Below, piece after piece: positions 26,129 to 34,592 of a stretch of DNA of 40,068 bases. The translations under genes were made by a program, and so were the position numbers. This stretch comes from Desmonostoc vinosum HA7617-LM4 (GTDB lineage: Bacteria > Cyanobacteriota > Cyanobacteriia > Cyanobacteriales > Nostocaceae), in NCBI GenBank assembly GCA_019359515.1, contig JAHHHC010000054.1, forward strand, positions 1 through 40,068, read 5' to 3'. The notes beneath the pieces are model-generated. The model saw only the letters and a list, made by a program, of their open reading frames with translations, made no database searches and was not told where the DNA came from. Every line of letters begins with the position of its first letter. The stretch's first letter is position 1.

Positions 26129-26929
26129 GTGAGAATTATTAATAAAGTATTAGGCAAATTTGAACTTACCTCAAGTGTTCTGCTAGGGATAGCACTTATC
26201 AGTATGGGTTTAGGATTAACATTTCGTTCCTTGGTAGTGCTTGGACTCAGCCAGAAAAATCTAGAGAGTCAAGTTTTACAGATCGTCAAAAACCATCCGC
26301 AAGTGGTAATTGAGTCATTGCAAGCCTATCAGCGTCAGCAACAACAAGCGCAGCAGAAAGCGGCTGAAGCAATACGTCAAGATCTAACTTCTAATCCCAA
26401 ATCCTTCATTAGTGACTCTCCGATGTTAGGAGCCAAAAACAAAAAGATTATTTTAATAGCGTTTTCTGATTTCCAATGCCCCTTTTGTGGCAAGGTTCAA
26501 AAGACTCTGAAGGATTTCATGGCAGCTAATGGTAAAGAAGTCACCTTCATTTATAAACATTTACCTTTAGAGCATATTCATTCCGAGGCAATGTCAGCAG
26601 CCTTGGCATCATGGGCTGCTAATAGGCAGGGTAAGTTCTGGGAGTTCCACGATGCTCTATTTGCTCATCAGGATAAGTTAGGTGAAGAGTTTTACATTAA
26701 AACAGCTAAATGCCTTAACCTGAATTTACAGCAGTTTAACAGCGATCGCCAAAGCAATTTAGCTAAAGCAGCAATTTTGAAAGATGTGGAAATTGCCAAG
26801 AAGTTGGGCATCAGTAGCACTCCCTACTTCTTGATCAACGGAACCGATTTGCCAGGAGCAGCTCCACTCCAAGACTTCAATCAAGCGCTAATACAAGCTA
26901 AGCAGAATCTAGCAAAATCTGCTCACTAA
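26129..26929 (+). CDS. DsbA/BdbD-like thiol oxidoreductase
   Basis: A 266-residue protein starting at GTG, with AAGGAG six bases upstream. An N-terminal membrane anchor (VLLGIALISMGLGLTFRSLV) is followed by a helical stretch rich in Q. The thioredoxin domain starts near residue 105 with the active site FSDFQCPFCGKV (C117, C120) and has the cis-proline loop SSTPYFLINGT. The inserted helical domain (WAANRQGKFWEFHDALFAHQ) is typical of DsbA/BdbD disulfide oxidants. It probably introduces disulfides outside the cytoplasm. The partner (VKOR or DsbB type) is not in the window. It may serve the four-cysteine protein upstream. Confidence 0.9.
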   Translation: MRIINKVLGKFELTSSVLLGIALISMGLGLTFRSLVVLGLSQKNLESQVLQIVKNHPQVVIESLQAYQRQQQQAQQKAAEAIRQDLTSNPKSFISDSPMLGAKNKKIILIAFSDFQCPFCGKVQKTLKDFMAANGKEVTFIYKHLPLEHIHSEAMSAALASWAANRQGKFWEFHDALFAHQDKLGEEFYIKTAKCLNLNLQQFNSDRQSNLAKAAILKDVEIAKKLGISSTPYFLINGTDLPGAAPLQDFNQALIQAKQNLAKSAH

Positions 26930-27039
26930 CGGTTCTTCAGAGCTTTTGGGCAAACTATTGCTAAACTCTTAAAATAATAATTAATGATTAATACGACTGT
27001 AACTGCTTTCATTCTTGTGAAATTTTGAATTATTAAGAT

Positions 27040-27486
27040 ATGTCTTTTACATACAACCGCACAGTTCGCTTTCAAGACACTGATGCTGCCGGGGTAGTTT
27101 ATTTTGCCAATGTCTTGGGGATTTGTCATGAAGCTTATGAAGAATCTTTAGAAACATCTGGTATTAATCTCAAAGATTTTTTTACGAATCCATCTTTAGG
27201 TTTTCCTATTGTTCATACCAATGCAGATTTTTTTCGTCCGATATTTTGTGGGGATAAATTAATGATTAATTTGATGCCTCAAAAACTAGGTGTTGATAAG
27301 TTTGAAGTTACTTATGAGATTACAGTGGCTGAGGTGTTGGTTGCTAAGGCTATTACTAGGCATGTTTGTATTGATGCTAGTAGTAGAAGTAAGCAAGAAC
27401 TACCTGATGAGATAGTTCAATGGTTGGAAACGAACCGTAGAGGCGCAGAGGGTGCGGAGAGAAGAAAGTCAAGAGAGACTATGTAA
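27040..27486 (+). CDS. 1,4-dihydroxy-2-naphthoyl-CoA thioesterase
   Basis: A 148-residue single hotdog-fold (4HBT) enzyme. The N-terminus [20 protein letters not shown] carries the catalytic aspartate region (D13/D15), and the rest ([20 protein letters not shown]) matches the cyanobacterial DHNA-CoA hydrolase (Slr0204 type). It releases DHNA from DHNA-CoA in phylloquinone synthesis, the step after MenB. The gene converges with menE, overlapping it by 8 bases. The last 17 or so residues ([17 protein letters not shown]) come from a common GCAGAGG-type interspersed repeat and are probably not part of the fold. Confidence 0.9.
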   Translation: MSFTYNRTVRFQDTDAAGVVYFANVLGICHEAYEESLETSGINLKDFFTNPSLGFPIVHTNADFFRPIFCGDKLMINLMPQKLGVDKFEVTYEITVAEVLVAKAITRHVCIDASSRSKQELPDEIVQWLETNRRGAEGAERRKSRETM

Positions 27487-29044
27487 GGAGATTTTGGAGA
27501 AATTCTGTAGCTATTTGTTGTAATTTTTGACGATTAATTTTACCTTGAAGGTTGCGGGATAAGTTTTGTTGGGGAATCCAGTGTTTAGGGATTTTGGGTT
27601 TGCTGAGTTTGGCTTGGAGTAGAGTTTGAATTTCTATGGTAGAGGTATTTTGCTTAGGAACATAAATGGCTGTTAATACTTGTCCCCAATATTGATCTGG
27701 TACACCAATTACACAAATATCTGTAACCATTTGGGTTTCTCTAATAGCGGCTTCGATTTCTGTAGGATAAATATTTTCTCCACCTGTAATGATTTTTTCG
27801 CTGTTACGTCCAACAATATGTAAATGACCTTGATTGTCTAAGAAACCTTGGTCATCTACTTGAAAGTAATTTTGATTTTGCCAAATTTGAGGATAGTAAC
27901 CAAGGGCTAAGGATTGAGTTTGAATAGTGATATTGCCTGTTTGATTTGAGTTTAAAATTTTGCCTTGCTGATTACGAATTTGTATTGTGGTATGGGGAAG
28001 GATTTGACCACTGCTAATTTTACCATTGAGAAAGTCATCTGGTTTGAGGTTGGTAATTTGAGAGGCAGTTTCTGTCATGCCGTAGGTTGGTGCTAGGCGG
28101 ATGCGGTAAAATAGGGCTTTTTCTAGTAGTTCTTGCCAAGCTGGTGCGCCTCCCAAAAGTACAGTTTGAAATTGCGATAACCATGTGGTTAATTCTGGGT
28201 TTTGCAGCAGACGTTGTAATTGTGTTGGAACTAAAGATATAAAAAAATCTGATTTTTTAATATTGGGAATTTGACCAGATTCAACTGTTTTAAATGGCAG
28301 AATAGCTAGTTGTCCCCCAGTAGTGAAGGAACGCATAAATTGCATTAAACCGCTGACATGATATAGCGGTAATACACAAAAAGAATTAATTTTTTTGAGT
28401 TGAAAATATTCTGTAAATCCCTGCACGGATGCTAGGAGAGTTTGCCAAGTGTGGATGGCAAATTTTATCTCTCCCGATGAACCGCCGGTGGGAATCATGA
28501 TGAATGGGGAGTGGGGAGTAGGGAGTGGGGAGTGGGGGGATGAGGGGGATGAGGGGGATGAGGGGGATGAGGGGGATGAGGGGGATGAGGGAGATGAGGG
28601 AGAAAGATGATTATAATTCCTCAATCCCCAATCCCCAGTACCCAATCCCCAGTCCCCAGTACCCAATCCCCAGTCCCCAGTACCCAATCCCCAATCCCCA
28701 GTACCCAATCCCCAATCCCCAGTACCCAATCCCCAGTCCCCAATCCCCAGTCCCCAAACAATATCTGGCTGCACTAAATTAAATACTTGTTGCCATTCTT
28801 GTGTTCCCCAGTTGGGGTTACATAGAAAAACTGGGCAATTAGCTGCACAGGCAGCGATAAAACTTGCTAGAAATTTAACTGGTTCGTGTTCAGCTAAGAT
28901 GATTTTTGGTAGTATTCCACTAGCTAATAGTTGCGTTAGTTCTAAATATAATTCTTCAACTATTTGCTGTAATTGATGGCTGTTATAACCAATAAGCCAA
29001 TCTTGCTGATTGAGGTTTTTTAAATAGGCTAAAGGTTGTTCCAT
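27479..29044 (-). CDS. menE: O-succinylbenzoate-CoA ligase with in-frame minisatellite
   Basis: A 521-residue acyl-adenylate ligase. Core motifs are the P-loop [14 protein letters not shown] (about 183-196), [32 protein letters not shown] and the late lysine in [10 protein letters not shown]. It activates O-succinylbenzoate for MenB. The 5' end overlaps the menC stop by 16 bases, so the two are coupled. Residues about 98-180, just before the P-loop, are a low-complexity insert: six GDWGLGT-type units, then seven SSP units, then [10 protein letters not shown]. Without it the protein would be near the usual 440 residues. Both repeat units (21 and 9 bases) keep frame, and the flanking enzyme motifs are intact, so the gene is probably functional. 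Confidence 0.9.
   Translation of the reverse strand: MEQPLAYLKNLNQQDWLIGYNSHQLQQIVEELYLELTQLLASGILPKIILAEHEPVKFLASFIAACAANCPVFLCNPNWGTQEWQQVFNLVQPDIVWGLGIGDWGLGTGDWGLGTGDWGLGTGDWGLGTGDWGLGTGDWGLRNYNHLSPSSPSSPSSPSSPSSPSSPSSPHSPLPTPHSPFIMIPTGGSSGEIKFAIHTWQTLLASVQGFTEYFQLKKINSFCVLPLYHVSGLMQFMRSFTTGGQLAILPFKTVESGQIPNIKKSDFFISLVPTQLQRLLQNPELTTWLSQFQTVLLGGAPAWQELLEKALFYRIRLAPTYGMTETASQITNLKPDDFLNGKISSGQILPHTTIQIRNQQGKILNSNQTGNITIQTQSLALGYYPQIWQNQNYFQVDDQGFLDNQGHLHIVGRNSEKIITGGENIYPTEIEAAIRETQMVTDICVIGVPDQYWGQVLTAIYVPKQNTSTIEIQTLLQAKLSKPKIPKHWIPQQNLSRNLQGKINRQKLQQIATEFLQNLLT
28505..28606. repeat. Nonamer/heptamer tract inside menE (SSP-coding)
   Basis: Begins with GGGGAGT-type heptamers and passes into about seven GATGAGGGG-like nonamers (plus strand). 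On the coding strand these read TCATCCCCC, giving serine-serine-proline. The same nonamer recurs at 30067-30130 before menC. Confidence 0.85.
28622..28756. repeat. Heptamer-based 21-base minisatellite inside menE
   Basis: CCCAATC, CCCAGTA and CCCAGTC heptamers in strings, forming a 21-base higher-order unit read on the coding strand as GDWGLGT. Units differ by single C/T changes, as expected of slippage-grown arrays. Confidence 0.9.
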
Positions 29045-30060
29045 AAATTTTGAAGCCAGGTTTCTTCTTCTGCAAAAAAGTGGTTGACGCCAAAACCTAC
29101 TGCTCGATTGTGTAGAGATAATTCTGTTGCTAGCTTGAGTGCTGCTTCTCTACCGATCGCAGTTTCAAATACGGAGGAAAATACAGTATCAATTTGATGC
29201 TGTTGCCAAAATTGTCGTAGCTGTGATGGTGAACCAATGATCCCAGGCTTGATCACAAAAATCCCTCGCCAACCCTGTTCATAACAATTCACAAGTTGCC
29301 CAAGTGTGGCTACAGACTCATCTAAGGCGATCGCAGTCCCATAAAACATACTCAATTCCAACATTCCCTCTAATTGATCAACGGGTAATGGTTGTTCGAT
29401 AAACTCAATTTCTAGTGATATTTCGGGATTTGCTTTCAAATTGTCGCATGTCCACAGCCATAAATTTGCCTCATCATAGCTAAGTCCGCCGTTCGCATCT
29501 AATCGCAGTTTTGCAGAGGCTGGTAAGCTATGTGTCAGTAATTCAAAAATTTTGAGTTCTATAGCGATCGCATATACCCCTATTTTCCATTTAAACGTCC
29601 GGTATCCCTGTTGCCACAAACTTTCCCATTGTTCTAATGCCACCTCCCCCGCCGACAACAAGCCACTAAAAGAGGATACAGATATAGAAGGATGCACAGA
29701 CATATCAAATTCTTTCACCGCGTCCCCCCCTCCCCGCGTCCCCGCGTCCCCCCACTCCCCACTCCCCATTTTTTCCAACGCTGACTCAAAACCAAATTGA
29801 CAAGCAGGTAACTCATCGGGAATGGCAAAAATAGTCTCTTCTGTAATTTCTGTTGGTAATTGGCGACAAAAATCTAAGGCTTGTTCCATGGTTTCAGAAC
29901 CAAACCAGCTGATGGGCGCAATTTCCCCTGCACCGATGCCACCCGCTTGATCATCAAGACGTAAAATTATCCCATCGCGGATATCCCACTCACCGTGATT
30001 GGTATTCAGCGATCGCACAAATCTGCGCCTATATGGACGAAATTTAAATCTGTAAGTCAT
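29029..30060 (-). CDS. menC: O-succinylbenzoate synthase with small in-frame G-rich insert
   Basis: A 343-residue enolase-superfamily enzyme. Catalytic sites are KWK (157-159), metal ligands D188 (RLDANGG), E222 (EFIEQP) and D247 (ALDES), and K271 (VIKPGI). It dehydrates SHCHC to O-succinylbenzoate. I start at ATG 30060 ([14 protein letters not shown]). The frame extends upstream to 30171, but that part is proline-histidine repeat from a nonamer tract and not protein-like. Residues about 98-117 ([20 protein letters not shown]) are a G-rich heptamer-derived insert between FGFESALE and the SGLLSAGEV strand. The metal site is unaffected. It overlaps menE. Confidence 0.9.
   Translation of the reverse strand: MTYRFKFRPYRRRFVRSLNTNHGEWDIRDGIILRLDDQAGGIGAGEIAPISWFGSETMEQALDFCRQLPTEITEETIFAIPDELPACQFGFESALEKMGSGEWGDAGTRGGGDAVKEFDMSVHPSISVSSFSGLLSAGEVALEQWESLWQQGYRTFKWKIGVYAIAIELKIFELLTHSLPASAKLRLDANGGLSYDEANLWLWTCDNLKANPEISLEIEFIEQPLPVDQLEGMLELSMFYGTAIALDESVATLGQLVNCYEQGWRGIFVIKPGIIGSPSQLRQFWQQHQIDTVFSSVFETAIGREAALKLATELSLHNRAVGFGVNHFFAEEETWLQNLWNNL
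29719..29769. repeat. C-rich repeat tract inside menC
   Basis: Runs of CCCCGCGTCCCC and CCACTCCCC on the plus strand. It encodes the glycine-rich insert of MenC on the minus strand. The ACTCCCC heptamer links it to the other arrays. Confidence 0.75.
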
Positions 30061-30066
30061 TTCCCT

Positions 30067-30165
30067 ATGGGGATGAGGGGGATGAGGAGGATGAGGAGGA
30101 TGAGGGAGATGAGGGAGATGAGGGAGATTCAGAGGGAGTGGCGATGTGGGAGTAGGGAGTAGGGA
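30067..30165. repeat. Nonamer and heptamer tract upstream of menC
   Basis: About seven GATGAGGAG/GATGAGGGA nonamers (30067-30130), then AGTAGGG heptamers (30150-30165). It lies directly before the menC start, so it occupies the place of its 5' leader. Confidence 0.8.
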
Positions 30166-30166
30166 A

Positions 30167-30265
30167 CCCACGCCTTAAGGCGTGGGATTGAAGTAAGGAC
30201 GCATTGTGCCTCGTTGCAAGCAATTTCGACACAAATCTTTTCCTAACAGTGGGCTTTATACCCAC
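30167..30265. mobile_element. IS200/IS605-like end remnant with two palindromes
   Basis: CCCACGCCTTAAGGCGTGGG (30167-30186) is a perfect 20-base palindrome. GTGGG-CTTTATA-CCCAC lies at 30249-30265. Between them is 60 bases of single-copy sequence. Paired hairpins of this sort mark IS605-type right ends and their tnpB guide-RNA region. No transposase gene is attached, so this would be a solo end or MITE. Confidence 0.45.
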
Positions 30266-30292
30266 AAAAGACAGTTTTTAATGTTTTTGTAT

Positions 30293-30355
30293 CCCTACTC
30301 CCTACTCCCTACTCCCTACTCCCTACTCCCTACTCCCTACTCCCTACTCCCTACT
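30293..30355. repeat. CCCTACT heptamer array, nine copies
   Basis: Nine exact tandem CCCTACT units between the IS-end remnant and menA. Confidence 0.95.
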
Positions 30356-30367
30356 CCCTGTTTTTGT

Positions 30368-30435
30368 AAATAATTACGAATTACGTTAGCGCAGCGGTAG
30401 CGAGTCATCGAGCGTCATTACGAATTACAAATTAC
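30368..30435. repeat. TAATTCG-bounded palindromic insert at the 3' end of menA
   Basis: On the minus strand it reads GTAATTCGTAATGACGCTCG, then ATGACTCGCTACCGCTGCGC, then TAACGTAATTCGTAATT. This is the GC-rich block of the 21185-21389 repeat, flanked on both sides by TAATTCG units. The menA stop codon lies within it. Confidence 0.8.
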
Positions 30436-31328
30436 AACATGAATCCCACACCCAACAACAAGCAACTCCAGAAATGTACAGCCACAGCAATGAATTTACA
30501 GTTACTGACTTTTTCCGGTTGGTTGTGGTTTTGCTGGACGTGGCGACATAATTTGAGGGCATAAGGCAAACTTAGCCAACTCAGTAATGTCCACAGTGGA
30601 AACATTCCCCATAGTACAAATACTAGGGTGAGGGGATAAATACTAGCGGTAAACCAAATGAGGAGTTGGGCTGCTTTTGCTGTTCCCAGACGGACGATGG
30701 GCGATCGCTTGCCTGCTGTTATGTCATCCTTAACTTGGTGAAAATGCGAACAAAATAAAATTAAACTTGTGGCAATACCAACAATCACTGAGGCTGCTAA
30801 ATTTGTGATTGACCAAGTTTGAGTTTGACTATAATATGAAGCGCTCATTGCCAAGGGGCCAAAGGCAAAAAAGCAAATAATTTCCCCTAAACCCTGATAT
30901 CCTAAACGAAAGGGAGGCCCTTGGTACGTGTAGCCTAAAGCACAACACAACAGAATTATCCCTATGACGGTTGGGTCTTGTTGCCAGATGGCGATCGCTA
31001 ATATGCCCAGCAATCCCAAACCTAAACACAAATTTCCTATCCAAAATATTAATGGTTTATTGCCAGTTAAGTTAACTAGAGAATGATGTTTATTTTGATC
31101 AATACCCGTTTCTGAATCAAAGACATCATTACTCAGGTTTTCCCAGGCCAAAATTAAAATTGCCGCAGCTACAAAAGTAGAAAATATTACTCCGTTAAAA
31201 ACTTTAGTTTCCGCAAATGCAGTTGCTGTTCCTACCCAAATGGGCATGATGGCAACGCTGTACATCGGCGGCTTAATTGCTGCCATCCATAACTTAGTGT
31301 TGGGATATAAAATCTGCTTGGTAGTCAT
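30432..31328 (-). CDS. menA: 1,4-dihydroxy-2-naphthoate phytyltransferase
   Basis: A 298-residue UbiA-family prenyltransferase with eight or nine membrane helices. The first aspartate motif is NDVFDSETGID (67-77) and the second lies in HQVKDDITAGKRSPIVRLG. WMAAIKPPMYSVAIMPIWVG at the N-terminus is typical of cyanobacterial MenA. It attaches the phytyl chain to DHNA in the thylakoid or inner membrane during phylloquinone synthesis. It is on the same strand as menC and menE, with 370 bases of repeats between, and diverges from menF. The stop codon lies in an interspersed repeat, so the last few residues may not be ancestral. Confidence 0.92.
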   Translation of the reverse strand: MTTKQILYPNTKLWMAAIKPPMYSVAIMPIWVGTATAFAETKVFNGVIFSTFVAAAILILAWENLSNDVFDSETGIDQNKHHSLVNLTGNKPLIFWIGNLCLGLGLLGILAIAIWQQDPTVIGIILLCCALGYTYQGPPFRLGYQGLGEIICFFAFGPLAMSASYYSQTQTWSITNLAASVIVGIATSLILFCSHFHQVKDDITAGKRSPIVRLGTAKAAQLLIWFTASIYPLTLVFVLWGMFPLWTLLSWLSLPYALKLCRHVQQNHNQPEKVSNCKFIAVAVHFWSCLLLGVGFML

Positions 31329-31618
31329 CTGTGTTGATTAATTAAATTCAAATAATCTTACTCACATGTTCGATTTTATGATTTAGTAGACACCAGATGC
31401 TATTGAATTAGCAAAAACTATCATCATCTATTGTCAATGATTAAGCTAGTGTCACTAAAACTCAAGTTGCAACACCAAATCAGGTATTTGGATCACCAGA
31501 AACAAGACAAAACCTACGCTGGTGAAATAGCGACTTAATATGTTACCTGTAGAAATACGACCACGTTTAATTGCACTTTAGGAAGATAACTTAAAAAAAA
31601 TTTACTATAGTCAGATCT

Positions 31619-33037
31619 ATGACAGTTTCACCATGTCGCAATAACTTGTTTGTTAATTACAAAGATTTATATCAATTTCTGTTATCGGTTCAAGAAAAGT
31701 GCATCAAGAATAATGGCCGGGAAATTGTCAGTATCTCCCAGGAGATTGACTTGGTAGACCCTCTAGTTGTATTGGAGAAACTTACACAAGCAAATGAAAT
31801 AAATTTTTACTTTGAAAACAGAGGCAAAGGAGAGGCGATCGCGGCAATTGATGCTGTGACAAAATTACAAATTGATGGTACAGATCGTTTCACAAATGCA
31901 GAAGACTTTATCAAATTTTGTCTCAAAAACGTAATTAATTTTGGTAACACTAACTTACCATTTTCTGGCCCTCACTTTTTTTGTTATTTTAGCTTTTTTG
32001 ATAAGAATTCTCAAGCAGATTATCCTTTTCCATCTGCTACAGTTTTTCTGCCGCGTTGGCAAATAGCTGTAAAAAACCAACGCTGTATATTAGTAATAAA
32101 TACAATTATTAATACGAAGACAAATATTCAAAGAATATTACAAAATATTAGTTGTAAAATTGAATATCTTCAGTCTTTAGAATATTACTCTCCCCATATT
32201 GATTATTTTCCTACAAACTTCAACAAACAGCCAGTTACAAACGCTACTCATTTTAAACGCTCAGTATCCTCAGTATTAGAAAAAATCCGGTCTAGTCATT
32301 TGACTAAGATTGTTTTAGCGGATGCATTAGATGTAATTTCTAGTCATCAATTGAACTTATTTAAATCTTTAAATAATCTCCGACAAATCCATCCTAATTG
32401 TTATATTTTTTCTACAAGTAACGGTAAAGGACAAAACTTTATTGGGGCTAGTCCAGAACGTTTAATTAGTATTCATCAACAACAGTTAATTACTGATGCT
32501 TTAGCTGGTTCTGCACCACGAGGTAAAACACCTACTGAAGATGCTACCAATGCCGATCGCCTATTGAACAGTGAAAAAGAGAGACACGAGCATTTGTTGG
32601 TGATTGATTTTATTACTCAGCGTCTTACCCAGCTAGGATTGTTACCGCAGGTATTGCTAGCACCACGCTTACGAAAGTTATCCAACATTCAACATTTGTG
32701 GACACCAATTAGTGCCATAGTACCGACAAACGTACACCCATTGAAAATTATCGCCCAACTACATCCCACACCAGCGGTTGCCGGTGCAGCGAGGGATATT
32801 GCTTGTGCAGAAATACGGCGTTACGAAAGCTTTGAGAGGGGTTTATATGCTGCGCCTCTGGGTTGGATAGATGCGGAGGGAAACTGTGAGTTTATTGTGG
32901 GGATTCGTTCAGCTTTAATTAATGGCGATCGCGCCAGACTTTACGCTGGTGCAGGTATCGTGGCTGGTTCTAATCCCGATAAAGAGTTTGCCGAGGTGCA
33001 ACTTAAACTTCAGGCGTTACTGAAAGCATTGGTTTGA
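31619..33037 (+). CDS. menF: Isochorismate synthase
   Basis: A 472-residue chorismate-utilising enzyme. Diagnostic stretches are LTKIVLADALDV, GASPERLISIH, TDALAGSAPRGKT, SEKERHEHLLVIDFI, LHPTPAVAGAARDIA, then SFERGLYAAPLGWID and RLYAGAGIVAGSNPDKEF. These match isochorismate synthases of the MenF/EntC type rather than anthranilate synthase. It makes isochorismate, the entry to phylloquinone. The 290-base gap to menA is a divergent promoter region, so menF and menA/C/E could be co-regulated. No clear operator is visible. Confidence 0.92.
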   Translation: MTVSPCRNNLFVNYKDLYQFLLSVQEKCIKNNGREIVSISQEIDLVDPLVVLEKLTQANEINFYFENRGKGEAIAAIDAVTKLQIDGTDRFTNAEDFIKFCLKNVINFGNTNLPFSGPHFFCYFSFFDKNSQADYPFPSATVFLPRWQIAVKNQRCILVINTIINTKTNIQRILQNISCKIEYLQSLEYYSPHIDYFPTNFNKQPVTNATHFKRSVSSVLEKIRSSHLTKIVLADALDVISSHQLNLFKSLNNLRQIHPNCYIFSTSNGKGQNFIGASPERLISIHQQQLITDALAGSAPRGKTPTEDATNADRLLNSEKERHEHLLVIDFITQRLTQLGLLPQVLLAPRLRKLSNIQHLWTPISAIVPTNVHPLKIIAQLHPTPAVAGAARDIACAEIRRYESFERGLYAAPLGWIDAEGNCEFIVGIRSALINGDRARLYAGAGIVAGSNPDKEFAEVQLKLQALLKALV

Positions 33038-33397
33038 AAATGGGGAATGGGGAGTAGGGAGTAGGGTAAGAGGTATTTTCATGCTCTGGTTGTGTGATTT
33101 TTTGCAACATTTGCTACTACTAAACTGACAAGCTTTAAATGTTGCAAATTATAGGTTGAGTCAAGTCACGAAACTCAAGACATAAAAACTCTGACATTGT
33201 TGGGTTTTACTTCGTTTAACCTAACCTACATCTAATGCATTATTTTAAATTTGTCATGTTACTAAGTAATTATATAACTTAACAAAAATTTATATATGTA
33301 ACTATTTGCATATGCAATTTAATGCATATAATAAAAACTATATTCACTTAATTGCATAGTGATGTCATCGTCCATAACCGAATTAAGGAGATTTAAA
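33038..33397. other. Intergenic region with repeats and a TGCATA palindrome
   Basis: It contains a short heptamer array (33041-33066), a TTGGGTTTTACTTCGTTTAA-type palindromic relic near 33199-33231, and TGCATATGCA with a second TGCATA at 33307-33330, 70 bases before the COQ4-like gene. The last could be an operator or simply AT-rich dyads. Confidence 0.45.
33041..33066. repeat. Short heptamer array after menF
   Basis: GGGGAAT, GGGGAGT, AGGGAGT and AGGGTAA units in tandem directly after the menF stop. Confidence 0.7.
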
Positions 33398-34072
33398 ATG
33401 TTGAGCGCATCTACAGCCAAACTTGGATTTCAGCAACATTTACAAAAGTTCAACCCTCTAGCAGGAATCAATTGGTTAGAACTTAGCCGTGCATACCGGG
33501 TATTTTTGAGTAATCCTTCACAAGGCATTCTGCATATTATTGAAGCTGCGCGTCACAGCAATTGGCAGCAGTGGGTTGAACAGCGTTTAGCTTCGCAGGC
33601 TACACATCTGTGCAGTGCCTCAATACAAATCGACATTCAACAACTCTCTAAATTACCGTCAGATACTTTGGGAGGAGCATACGCCCGACATATAATTAGC
33701 TCTGGTTTCAACCCTGAAGCTTTCGTGACACTCAAGGATGGAGAAAGCAGTATTTCTAGACGTTTGGCAATATCACACGATGTACATCATGTGATCATAG
33801 GCTTTGAGGGGACGCCCATTGGTGAATTTGGACTTGCGGTTTTTGTTCTGCTACAGTATCGAGATCTGCTCAACGTCTTTGTTCTATCCCACGCACCTTG
33901 GTTTGCCATTGGGCATATTCACCAAGTTCCAAAACTGATTGCTGCTCTCAGTAGAGGGCTACAAACGGGATTAAAATGTAAACCGATAATTGCTTATCCT
34001 TTTGAACAAAACTGGCACAAACCTATCAAACAAGTACGTCAAGAATTAGGAATCTTGGCTGTACTGAGTTAG
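33398..34072 (+). CDS. COQ4-like protein
   Basis: A 224-residue protein. AAGGAG eight bases before ATG 33398 fixes the start; in-frame starts 13 codons upstream lack a binding site. The central region LPSDTLGGAYARHII and then the metal motif HDVHHVIIGFEGTPIGE (H127, D128, H131, E143) correspond to the HDxxHx(11)E zinc motif of COQ4, an organiser of ubiquinone synthesis (C1 decarboxylation/hydroxylation) in other organisms. Cyanobacteria make plastoquinone and phylloquinone rather than ubiquinone, so a role with those is possible but inferred. It follows menF on the same strand with a 360-base gap. Confidence 0.75.
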   Translation: MLSASTAKLGFQQHLQKFNPLAGINWLELSRAYRVFLSNPSQGILHIIEAARHSNWQQWVEQRLASQATHLCSASIQIDIQQLSKLPSDTLGGAYARHIISSGFNPEAFVTLKDGESSISRRLAISHDVHHVIIGFEGTPIGEFGLAVFVLLQYRDLLNVFVLSHAPWFAIGHIHQVPKLIAALSRGLQTGLKCKPIIAYPFEQNWHKPIKQVRQELGILAVLS

Positions 34073-34270
34073 GGTATATTTCCTGGAGGAAGTTTGTAGT
34101 GACCCAGTATCACCACATTCAGGTAGTCTAAGAGAAATATCGGCAATTGTGTATCGAAATCCTTCAACACTGTTTTTTCGCAATTCTCCGATAACTAGAT
34201 ACGCTAAACTCTCTTTATCTTTGTTCTGCTGCTTGTGATAAATGTTGGCAGCTTCCTCTAAAATTGACAT
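34046..34270 (-). CDS. Hypothetical protein downstream of the HicB-like gene
   Basis: A 74-residue frame starting MSILEEAANIYHKQQNKDKE. Its start overlaps the HicB-like stop by 13 bases, and its end overlaps the COQ4-like gene end by 27 bases on the opposite strand. It is not a HicA toxin: no conserved histidine and no dsRNA-binding pattern. Moderately protein-like composition and the overlap suggest translation, but it may be a decayed gene. Confidence 0.35.
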   Translation of the reverse strand: MSILEEAANIYHKQQNKDKESLAYLVIGELRKNSVEGFRYTIADISLRLPECGDTGSLQTSSRKYTLTQYSQDS

Positions 34271-34422
34271 TTGGCAACATCGAGCCAACCTTCAATAGCA
34301 TCCTTTAAGTTAGCCATCACCTCCTCCATTGTGTCTCCTTCAGTGATACAACCAGGAAGTGCTGGAACCTCTGCCCAATATCCTCCTTCTTCTGCCGGAT
34401 GAATAATTGCTTTAATTTTCAT
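34258..34422 (-). CDS. hicB: HicB-family antitoxin-like protein
   Basis: A short 54-residue gene. MKIKAIIHPAEEGGYWAEVP then LPGCITEGDTMEEVMANLKD and AIEGWLDVAK is the HicB partial-RNase-H-like domain (GGYWAEVPxLPGCxTxGDT). HicB neutralises the mRNA-cutting HicA. No HicA gene adjoins it, so it is either a solitary HicB or the remnant of a pair. It lacks the DNA-binding tail of longer HicB proteins. It lies between COQ4-like and mtnA on the opposite strand. Confidence 0.8.
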   Translation of the reverse strand: MKIKAIIHPAEEGGYWAEVPALPGCITEGDTMEEVMANLKDAIEGWLDVAKCQF

Positions 34423-34592
34423 ATGCCTTTTAAGCTATTTGCTGAAAATATACTAATAACCATTTTAAATTTTAACCCTGCTACAATCTGCGTGTAGCTG
34501 AAACCTCCTGCTGTTGCTCTTTTGAGCATCAAGGTGAGAGCAAAGCTTTATTTGATACAAGTTTACTAAACATCTATAAAACACCTCTTCCT

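Noticed and set aside
28505-28756. CRISPR-like regular array
   Set aside because: Units are 7-9 bases with no spacers and lie in frame inside menE; this is a minisatellite.
30061-30171. N-terminal extension of MenC rich in proline and histidine
   Set aside because: It is the translation of a nonamer repeat array; the family N-terminus begins at MTYRFKF.
30065-30265. 66-codon minus-strand frame starting MGIKPTVRKRF
   Set aside because: Made of the IS-end remnant and repeat tract; a similar translation occurs wherever this repeat lies and it has no domain.
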